DNA from: Macrostomum hystrix
Taxonomy: Eukaryota > Platyhelminthes > Macrostomidae
Assembly (NCBI GenBank): GCA_950097015.1
Contig: CATNEN010000025.1
Location: 744,001 to 808,000 of the forward strand
Direction of reading: 5' to 3'
Length of the DNA: 64,000 nt
The notes beneath the pieces were generated by a model. It was not told the DNA's origin. It ran no database searches and saw only the letters and a program-made list of their open reading frames with translations. The translations under genes and the position numbers were made by a program. Shown here in pieces: positions 49,396-58,052 of this stretch. Numbering within the stretch: the stretch's first letter is position 1; the number at the start of each line of letters is the position of its first letter.

Positions 49396-49460
49396 CATCG
49401 ACTACAACAATTACCGCCTCGATTTCAAAGGAAACTGCTCGAGCAGCAGCAGCAACAGCA

Positions 49461-49497
<37 letters not shown>

Positions 49498-49752
49498 GCA
49501 TTGTCGCTCCTAGCTAAGAAGGAATCTGAGCCCATCTTTCCGCAGGCGCTATTTAAAATACCACCGCCTGGATCGCCTTCTTTGACTTCAGCTGCCGACC
49601 AACCACCACAGCTGCAGCAGCCGTTGATTGGTCATCCCAACTGGCCAATAGGATCGGTGCCTCCACTGGAGAGTCTTATCCAGCAGCAGCAGCAACATCA
49701 ATCCAATATTTCGTCACAGTTCTCATCACAATGGGCGCCGCCAAGTTCATAA
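43952..49752 (+). CDS. SMG7: SMG7-like nonsense-mediated decay factor (5 exons, 793 aa)
   Basis: EST1/SMG5/6/7-type protein. SMG7 binds phosphorylated UPF1 through a 14-3-3-like TPR domain and recruits deadenylation and decapping enzymes. Exons: 43952-44341, 44797-45060, 45415-45744, 48281-49195, 49270-49752, all joined in phase 0. Exon 1 gives LEQELWNIGFKEP and HGIGFYTNLLQELCTVFQ. Exon 2 gives CQHCLVHLGDLCRYQ then SNGHPFNQLAILAS, the most diagnostic TPR block. Exon 3 gives FFYYIRAISCATPFTAA, followed by helices. Exons 4-5 are low-complexity, with several poly-Gln tracts and no visible PIN nuclease domain. That absence favours SMG7 over SMG5 or SMG6. Intron 3 is 2.5 kb, mostly a 23-bp array; intron 2 holds a SINE fragment; intron 1 a CT-rich run. 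Confidence 0.87.
44400..44700. repeat. CT-rich microsatellite in SMG7 intron 1
   Basis: Imperfect CTCCCTCTCC / CTCTCTCCC runs with interspersed CCCATTCTCATCC units. They start soon after the donor and end about 95 bases before the acceptor. Confidence 0.93.
45181..45272 (+). mobile_element. SINE tail fragment in SMG7 intron 2
   Basis: Aligns to the 3' part of the 29.1-kb SINE: CAGCTGGG, GTGTGGC, then CAGTCCATGGACTGAACAG and ATGCGCCGCC at the end. The tRNA-like head is missing. It lies in sense orientation to SMG7, wholly within the intron. Confidence 0.65.
45800..48115. repeat. 23-bp array in SMG7 intron 3, about 100 copies
   Basis: The unit core is GATTGATAAATCTGAGTG followed by ATTCT. Variants swap TGATAAATC for TGCTCAATC or TGCTAAATC. 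Blocks of several hundred bases are duplicated: the rare CTCAAGCAGAGTG variant occurs at about 46457 and 47400 in similar context. The antisense strand is free of stops in all three phases, giving cycling frames of up to 307 codons; these are artefacts. Each unit has CTGAT, a branch-point-like CTRAY motif. Confidence 0.96.
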
Positions 49753-50569
49753 TTTTAAGCTCCACTATTCAACTGTGTTGTAGTTTTTTTAGAAAACATA
49801 TAAATTGCGATTTAAAAAATCGTGTTAGCTTTTCAGCTTCATAATTTCTTTGTGTCGCTTTTGAAAATATTTTGTACAATTTGCATGTTTCTTTTCTAAA
49901 CAGTTCAGTTAAATTTTATCCGATGCAGCCACAGCAAACTACTGCAAGTAGGCTGACTAGTTTTAATACCCCTTAAGTTAAATGGTAAACAAAAGTGAAA
50001 TTTATGACTTAGAACAGAAAGCGTTTGCTTTAAAACTGATGAATATTTTTTAATGTTTCTAACTACAGTAATTCGTCAGCAGTTCATACATAAGTAAATT
50101 TTGACATAATTGCTCTTAGCATTTTTACACTAGTCTGTCGACTGCATTTTCAATTGCAAGTACAACTTAGGGTTTAGAATTACGAGTAATAACTAAAATC
50201 CTAAAGAAAGTCATCCTTATGAAATTTAGATTTGCCAAATTCAAATCAAAGTTGAATCAGTTAAAAATTAATTATTATTCCCTCTTTTTTCCCAAATTTT
50301 CAGCCGACCAACATCGTTAGTCAGTCAGGCGCTGGGCTGTGATTTATACTGTACGCTACCAGTTACTTGAAGTAGTGTAGTAGATTTGTTCAATAGTAAA
50401 TTGACTTTTTCAGTGCGCAAAGCTGGTGAAATCAACATCAATTAGGCAGAAGCGAACTAAAAAGCAGACAAAATCTAATAGTTTAAATCAGCAGCAGCAG
50501 CAGCAGGAACTCCCAGCTGCGTCTTCAGCGGCTACTGAAAACGAAACTGTTGGCAACACCAGCCTGGCC
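49753..50569 (+). promoter_or_regulatory. SMG7-TANGO1 intergenic region
   Basis: Only ~660 bp separate the SMG7 stop from an acceptor-like TTGACTTTTTCAG at 50413. A second acceptor-like CCCAAATTTTCAG ends at 50303. Both could serve TANGO1 as 5'-UTR acceptors or trans-splice sites. 50414-50569 is in frame with TANGO1 and would add a Gln-rich stretch if a start codon lay upstream, but no ATG is present, so I treat it as 5' UTR. TATAAA at ~49800 may be a weak SMG7 poly(A) signal. Confidence 0.45.
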
Positions 50570-53500
50570 ATGGTGTTATCACCGACTTTTGGCTGGCTGC
50601 CACTAATGCTGCCATTACTAGTCTCTCTACTCGTACCGCTGGCTCTGCTCCTATTGTCGCATTCTCCAGTGCCGGCAGTTGGGATCAACCTGCCAGACAG
50701 GTTGCTGTGCGCCGATAAGCACTGTTGGAAACCTGTTAGTACAGCGCGTGTCTTAAACACGGCCAATGCTGTCCACGGTGATTTGCGCAGTGTCAGTGCC
50801 GGGTCCAGAGTACAAGTGCTTGGCAAAGAGGTTGGCAACAGCTTGGATAGGCAGACCCTTTGGCTAATTAAGTATAACGATGTTGTCGGCCTATTCGACA
50901 AGTCCTTCTTTAAAGAGCTTGTTAAGCAGTATGAACCTGACGAACTATTGCATGTGACTTATCCGCCCAGTTCGATGGATGACGACAACGACGACGATGA
51001 TGAAACGGAAGTTAAACCGGAAAGACCTCCGCCACGCCCGGCTGGCAGTCCGGATGTGCCACCTCCGGCGCATGGTACGCATACTTCACCTAAAAATGAT
51101 GAGACAGAAACAGCTTCGGATGTTAAAACTCAGGCTCCGTCTGCACCTAATACCGCCGCTGTAACAGCGAATGATACTGGAATGCCTGAGATTGGCGGCT
51201 CATCTGAGACAAAAGCCGATGATAACAAGCTAACAGGGGACAACAATAAAGATGGTGCGGCTAACACCGATGCAGGCTCATCTGCTGACGACAAGAAGAA
51301 TAAGACTGAAACTCAGGCCGCAGATAAAGACTCATCTGCTGACGATAAGAAAAATAAGGCTGAAACTGAGGCCGAGGATGCAGCTTTATCTGCTGACGAC
51401 AAGAAGGATAAAGCTGAACCTCAAGCCGCTGATACAGCTCCATCTGCTGACGACAAGATGGATAAGGCTGAAACTCGGGCCGATAATTCATCTACATCTT
51501 CTGTTGAAGAGAAGGATGAGGCTGAACCTGAAGCCGCTGATACAGCATTATCTGCTGACGACAAGAAGGATAAAACTAAACCTCAAGCCGCTGATACAGC
51601 TCCATCTGCTGACGACAAGATGGATAAGGCTGAAACTCGGGCCGATAATGCATCCACATCTGCTGAAAAGAAGGATGAGGCTGAACCTCAAGCCGCTGAT
51701 ACAGCATTATCTGCTGACGACAAGAAGAATAAAACTGAACCTCAAGCCGCTGATACAGCTCCATCTGCTGACGACAAGAAGGATAAAGCTGAACCTAAAG
51801 CCGCTGATGCAGGTCCATCTGCTGACGACAAGAAGGATAAGGCTGAACCTAAAGCCGCTGATGCAGGTCCATCTGCTGACGACAAGATGGATAAGGCTGA
51901 ACCTAAAGCCGCTGATGCAGGTCCATCTGCTGACGACAAAAAGGATAAGGCTGAACCTAAAGCCGCTGATGCAGGTCCACTTGCTGACGACAAGAAGAAT
52001 GAGGCTGAAACTCGGGCCGATGATGCAGCTACATCTTCTGCTGAAAAGAAGGATAAGGCTGAACCTCAAGCCGTTGATACAGCTCCATCTGCTGACGACA
52101 AAAAGGATAAGGCTGAACCTCAAGCCGCTGATACAGCTTTATCTGTTGACGACAAGAAGGATAAAGCTGAACCTCAAGCCGCTGATACAGCTCTATCTGT
52201 TGACGACAAGAAGGATAAGGCTGAAACTCAGGCCGTTAACGAGCAGTTTGTGAGCCAGCCGTCAGGCCAGCCGTCAGGCCAGCCGTCAGGCCAGCCGTCA
52301 GGCCAGCCGTCAGGCCAGCCGTCAGGCCAGCCGTCAGGCCAGCCGTCAGGCCAGCCGTCAGGCCAGCCGTCAGGCCAGCCGTCAGGCCAGCCGTCAGGCC
52401 AGCCGTCAGGCCAGCCGTCAGGCCAGCTGAAGCCTGCAGATCTTAAGCTGCATTCATCTCAAGAATCTTCATCGGCCAGCGCCTCTCAGAAGGCTCACCC
52501 TGAGTTGCCCAAAACTGAAGATCAGCGAAAAACTCCGCAAGTTGATGCAGACGCCAATAAATTGCTGACTCCGGCGCCACAAATAGGAAAACCGACTATT
52601 TCAACCACACCACAGCAGGCTCAAGCAGCTATCGAGTCGCCCAAACCGAATGCTGATTCAATGTCAAACGCTTCGGCAGATACAAAGGAAGACGAAACAT
52701 CCCCGTCACCTAGGCCGCAATCAGACGCAGCTGGACCGCCTGCGGCAGACGCGCATACATCCTCATCTCCGTCAGCTTCGATGGATCCAAACAATAAAGC
52801 AGCCGATCACGGCATTGATCCAAGTCGCTACACTCGAACTGACGCGCCCGAGCAGCGCCAGCCGCCGAAGGAGTCGGAAAATGCATCCTCAGAGGATAGC
52901 GCCATCGATTTAGAGAAGGATAGCGACGCTGAATTAGATACTAAACAACGCTGTATAACTTGGCTGTCTAGTCAGTATCCGGCTGTCGGACTGGTCAAAG
53001 CCGGGGTTGATGCCGCTTCGCCAATGGTGCCAGTGTGGCTAGTTCAGCTGGTTGAAGCTGTGCCAATGTCTTCCTGGCTACCAATGAGCGCCAAGAGTCA
53101 AGCTCTGGCCCTGCTAACTTTAGTATTGATGCTGTCAGTCTCAGTGCTAGCTAAATGCTGCCTGTTTAGGCGCGACTGGCGTAGCGAATGTCAAGGCGCT
53201 ATGGCTTTAAAGCGACGCTTAGAGGAGCAACTGGGGGAGAAAGATGCGTTGAATGGCCGACTAGCCGAAGATCTTTCCGCGGCCAGGGCGGAAGCAGCTG
53301 GCGCAGCCGGAGGCGAAGCTGACTGGCGGGGTCGAATGCAGGCGGCTAGGGCCGACTGGGAGGCGGAGCGTGCCCAGCTGCGCAGTCAGAGGGCCGATGC
53401 CGAACGGCGCATTGGCGAGTTGGAGGCTCGGGCGAACGATTTGGAGGCTAAATTTATGACTGAAGCTGAGCGAGGCGAGAGAGAACGACTAGATGCGGCT

Positions 53501-55749
53501 GCCAAGGTGGCCGAGTTTGAGAAGGTGAGAAATTCGGATAATTTCTGACATTCCAACGTCGAATAAATTCGAATAATATCGAATTTTTAAACACAGGCCA
53601 CTTGATACGAATATTGACCACAAACAACTTGCACAACTAAACAACTCAATGACTTACCGACCAAACCCACACTCTGACACACTCAAACGTGCCAAACCCA
53701 CCTTCTGACACACCTACTAATCATTATTGACACAGAGATCAAAACCTGACACCTGACGACGCACAGACCAATCCCATCCACTGACACTGACCAATCCCAT
53801 CCACTGACACAGACCAATGCCTTCCACTGACACTGACCAATCCCATCCATTCAACATCCATCCGTAACACAGGAGCTGGAGTCCGCCCGGGCTGAGCAGC
53901 AGCGCCTGTACACTCAGGCCTCCGAGTACTACAGCCGGATGACCGACATGCAAGCTGAACTAGACCGAGTCAATCAGGAATCTGAGAGGTGCCGCACGGA
54001 GAACGCAACGCTGAAGCAATCTCTCGACAGTTTCTTAGCCAAGCTGGGTTCGGATTTCGCCCAAGGCGAGCGCGACGACGACAAGGAGAGCGAAGCCGAC
54101 GCTGATGAGTCAGCTGACGGCGAAGATGACGCTGATCAGCGCGACGCGCCGGACGGCGGCGAGAACGGCGGCGAGGATGACAACGACGACAATCAAGTGA
54201 AATCTCGCCGTCGACGTCAGGAGCGAAAGCGACGCGAGCGTCAACAGGCGCAGGAGCGTCGACGCGAACTAGTTGGCCGGTTACTGGACGCCGAGGCGGC
54301 TAGACGCGAATTGGACGAGCTGCGATCGCGCCACGATCAGATTGAAAGCCACGCCAGAGCTGAGACTCAGAGCCGGCTAGAGCTTGAGAACGAACTCAGC
54401 GCGGTGCGCAGCGAGCAGGCCACTCTGCGCGAGGATCGCGACAAGGCCTGCACCCAGCTGGAGGTTTGAGCACCGTGCCTCCAGTGTCCCTTCAACAAAT
54501 CCTTCAGTGTCCTTTCCCCCACTCCTCCAGTGTCCCTTCACCAAATCCTTCAGTGTCCTTTCCCCCACTCCTCCAGTGTCCCTTCACCAAATCCTTCAGT
54601 GTCCTTTCCCCCACTCCTCCAGTGTCCCTTCCTCTACTCCTTCAGTATCCTTTCCCCCCACTCCTTCAGTGTCACTTCCTCTACTCCTTCAGTATCCTTT
54701 CCCCCCACTCCTTCAGTGTCCCTTCCTCTACTCCTTCAGTGTCCTTTCCCCCACTCCTTCAGTGTCCCTTCCTCTACTCCTTCAGTATCCTTTCCCCCCC
54801 ACTCCTTCAGTGTCCCTTCCTCTACTCCTTCAGTATCCTTTCCCCCCACTCCTTCAGTGTCCCTTCCTCTACTCCTTCAGTGTCCTTTCCCCCACTCCTT
54901 CGGTGTCCTTTCACCCACTCCTTCAGTGTCCTTTCACCCACTCCTCCAGTGTCCTTTCCCCCACTCCTTCAGGTTCTGCGCGAGTACTTCAAAGAACGCG
55001 AGCGCGACTGGCAGCGCCGCCTCGGCCAGGAGGAGCTGACCAGACAGTCCGACGCCAGCGCCACAGCCACGGCCCAGCAGCGTCTAGAAGAGCAGCGCGC
55101 CGAGATTGACCAGCTCCGCACCCGTCTGGAAGCCACCCAGGCCGAGCTGACGGAGGCCGAACGGGTGCACCGGCGCCGCATCAACGATCTGGAGAAGCGC
55201 TCGCACGAGTCCTGGCTAGCTGCCAAATCAGCCGAGCGTCAGCTCAGCGAGGTTAAAGACGACAACGCTGCTCTGCGGGCCAAGCTGACCTCCCTGGGCA
55301 GCCGGCCTCCGCCTGGGCTGCCAAATTTCGGCTCCTTCGGCATCCCCGGAGCTCCTGTTGCGGGCGCTGGAGCGGCCGGCGGTGGTCGACCGAGTTCCCG
55401 CTCCTCTGTCGGATCGGATCGGCGCGCGGTTCCACCGATGCTGCCGCCGCCGCCGCCTCCGCCGATCATGCCAATGATGATGTCGTCACCGAACATGCCG
55501 AAGCCGCCGCCGCCACTGCCGATGCCTATGCTGCCGCTACCGCCGCAAATGCTTGCTACATCATCCTCTGCTAGTTTTCACCTGTCGCCCGGCAGTGGCG
55601 CAGGATCAGCGGCTTCTGCGTCACCGGCGCCTCCTTATCAACAGCAACAGCAGCAGCAGCAGTATCCGCCAATTATCCCTGCAGCCGCTATTAGAACTGC
55701 CGCCGGAAAAGCCCCACGTCGCGGAGGTGGCAACAATGCGAATCGATGA
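50570..55749 (+). CDS. MIA3: TANGO1/MIA3-like ER export receptor (3 exons, 1440 aa)
   Basis: TANGO1 sits at ER exit sites, binds bulky cargo such as collagen in the lumen and Sec23/Sec24 in the cytosol. Exons 50570-53524, 53873-54463 and 54973-55749 join in phase 0. The ATG (GCCATGG) begins a signal peptide (1-~38). Residues 41-120 form the MIA SH3-like domain (LPDRLLCADKHCWKP with Cys47 and Cys52). An acidic linker follows. Residues ~235-553 hold ~17-aa repeats (SADDKKDKAEPQAADTAP type), and ~561-620 are (GQPS)n. Membrane segments lie at ~817-838 and ~843-862. Coiled coil runs to ~1290, including VHRRRINDLEKRSHESWLAA and KSAERQLSEV, the most diagnostic TANGO1/cTAGE5 block. The C-terminus is proline-rich (PPPPPPP near 1340), the Sec23-binding type. 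ATTAAA at 55885 may end the transcript. Confidence 0.9.
51276..52235 (+). repeat. Coding repeats in TANGO1 luminal region (~51-54 bp)
   Basis: About 18 imperfect copies encode Lys/Asp/Ala-rich segments built on SADDKKDKAEP and QAADTAP. Unit length varies by whole codons, so frame is kept. The copies would form a charged, disordered luminal spacer. Alternative long frames on either strand here are shadows. Confidence 0.9.
52250..52430 (+). repeat. 12-bp coding repeat, (GQPS)n
   Basis: About 14 perfect copies of GGCCAGCCGTCA encode Gly-Gln-Pro-Ser. The lack of any variation suggests recent expansion, so copy number is probably polymorphic. Confidence 0.95.
53640..53870. repeat. Short repeats in TANGO1 intron 1
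   Basis: Imperfect copies of CACTGACACTGACCAATCCC (~24-30 bp) and of CTGACACAC...CAAACCCACC occupy the 3' half of the intron, up to the acceptor. CTGAC within the unit is a branch-point-like motif. Confidence 0.75.
54480..54972. repeat. ~23-bp array of 3'-splice-site-like units in TANGO1 intron 2
   Basis: About 21 copies built on TTTCCCCCACTCCTTCAGTG. Each has a polypyrimidine tract followed by TTCAG or TCCAG. The last copy supplies the actual acceptor (CCCACTCCTTCAG|GTTCTG) of exon 3. The array is free of stops in the frame of exon 3. Confidence 0.95.
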
Positions 55750-56954
55750 CGAGACTTTCTGGTGTGGCGGAAACAATCAATTTCCCGGGTCTTCTACTTT
55801 TTTGCTGGCTTATTAATTTTATTTTTGGTTTATTTTTGACAATATTGGAAAGCCATCGAGCAGGCCTTTCAGTTTTTGTTGGCAATTAAAAGATACCTGC
55901 TCATCGACTGCACACTTTCACTTATTTCAATGAGAATTACTGGTTCATATTTTATAAGTGAATTTGCATATTCTGCCTCCAATTATTGCTAATTAATGCC
56001 GTCTCCAAGACCTTCAATTCTGAAATAATGGACTTACCTTGACGATTGTTCCTTGCCCTGCTGGACGAGCCACTGAACGCCAGATTATATATTATTAAAA
56101 TTAGTATGCAAAGGTTATTATTCCGTGTAGTCAGAGTTCCCGTGCACAATACAAATCGAGTTAGTTGTCTGCTCATTTTTGTGCCGCATTATTGATTTCA
56201 TTTTCTGTTTCTTATTTGGAGTTCTAAATTAGTCTCTCTATAATTATCTCACCTTCTTTCTCGCTGTCGCCTATCATTCCGAGCTGTCAATCATTGGAAT
56301 GCTCCAACTCCGCTGTCTATCGCAATCGATATTTATTCAGTTTTGTGTCTGTATTTTTCTTCGTGTTCTAATTAAAAATTTGAATTTATGGGTAGCCAGA
56401 CATTGTTTTGTGATTGCTTCTGCTTGCTTAATTCTGTTTGTTTGTTTTGTTGGTTCCGCTTGTTTGCTTGATTGCTTGTTTAATTTATTGTTTAATTTAT
56501 TTCTTCCTTCTTAATATTTTGTTGAATTTTCCTTAGCAACCCACAGTCTAGCCCTTAAAAAGCATTATAACATTAGTGTGCTGCCCTTCGGTGTTTGTCG
56601 CTTATAGCTAACTGCTCTCCCACATTGTTATGCACCCTCATATGTTCACTTTCTGGAGTTTATTGTTACTTTATATGTTATTTACTAATAAGAATAATAA
56701 AATACTGGTACATTTACATTGTAAGAGGGCTGATTCACGTTTAAGTTCAGTAAAGAGGTAAGATATGCGTTCAAATAAATGATTGATAGCTTTGATCAGA
56801 GTGCTTGTTCGCATTGTATTGTGTTGTCCTTCAGATTGAACTAAAACTGCACGAAATAATAATTCAGATTTTATGAATTTTAATTTAAATTATGCTTCTA
56901 TTGCGATACATAAGTAGATTCTGTCAGATCAGTGGCTATTGTCGAATCGATTCC
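55750..56954. other. TANGO1 3' UTR and spacer
   Basis: AT-rich. ATTAAA at 55885-55890 is a candidate poly(A) signal. Short frames without features follow. No gene supported. Confidence 0.4.
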
Positions 56955-57130
56955 GCGGCTCATTCAAAGGCTATGTACAACTGTTCAGTCCATGGACTTG
57001 GGGCGCCAAGCCTACCCAAATTTCTACTACAGCTAATACGTCTTACCTCTTGCTTAAGGCCGCATGCTTTACCATATTCTAGATTCGAACACCCGTCATC
57101 TCAGTCAGGAGTCCAAGGCTCTATCTACTG
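56955..57130 (-). mobile_element. tRNA-derived SINE, second near-complete copy
   Basis: On the minus strand: TAGATAGAGCCTTGG (A-box-like, 57127-57113), GTGTTCGAATCT (B-box-like, ~57092-57081), then the body and the CAAGTCCATGGACTGAACAG tail and ATGAGCCGCGG end. Same family as 29061-29264, though diverged. Confidence 0.7.
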
Positions 57131-58052
57131 GGAATTGAAAACCTCCGTGCTTGCTAACTACTAAAAGTAGAGCATGCGCATCGTGTTCACTTAAAAGATT
57201 TGATGTACTAAACAAGAGAATGCACGTGTGATAACTACTCGTACGATGGCGATGACGATTTTTAAAGATTCCAACAAGAGGTGTTGTCACTTCACTTTAC
57301 TATTAGTAGTCTATGAGCGAGTAGTGTGTATTAGAGTTAATTTTATTTTGTGTAATATTTTCTTTGTTATGTACGAGTATATTCGCGATCTAATTATTTA
57401 TTGAAATTCATTACGATATTTTTCTCTGTTTCATGATGTCTCCACGATTCTAGTTTTAGGGCCCCTCGTATTTGTCTAGACCATCTGATGCAATTGTCTA
57501 GGTTGTTTTCGAGAAACAATCAGGCCTTTTGACCTTTAAAAGAAGAGGATAAGTGCATGAGCTACTGTGAGTAGCAAATCTGCTCCTTCTTTTTTACGAG
57601 AATTTGTAAAATACAAATTCTATGGTCATTTTCACGTTATTTTCGACTAATCGGTTTTGAAACCATGTTTCGCCGTTCACTTTCAGTAAAATTGGTTTTA
57701 AAGTCATCCTCTTAATGTCCATACCGATTAGTTCCTAACAACTTCGGTATTTTCACTGGCAAAATGATAGAATTGATTTTCTGTTGCTTCTGGCAAATAG
57801 AAGGTGTGCGCACTTTCTGCAACCATTTGCTGTCTTAAATTCAAAGCCTTGTACTGAGAGAAGCATCGACTTTCTTCTCATTGTGGTCGCCATGCTTTTG
57901 GCTTTTCAAACAGGAAATATTCTATTTTGAAAGAACCTGCACTGTGTTCTTAGAAAGATAAAACTTTATTTCATATTACACAAGCTTTGAAAACACTAAG
58001 TTTGTTAAAAAGTATGACAAAATAATTTCATTTCCTCGCATTCTTTTCAAAG
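57131..58052. other. Unique AT-rich spacer
   Basis: No array or gene seen. It ends with CATTCTTTTCAAAG at 58039-58052, a plausible 3' splice site directly before the long open frame over the 24-bp array. Confidence 0.4.

Noticed and set aside
51252-52253. 333-codon alternate frame and minus-strand frames
   Set aside because: Shadows of the TANGO1 repeat-coding region, which continues a defined protein on both sides.
54466-55749. 427-residue frame joining the array to TANGO1 exon 3
   Set aside because: The array part is intron; a standard acceptor at 54972 gives the family-like sequence in phase with exon 2.
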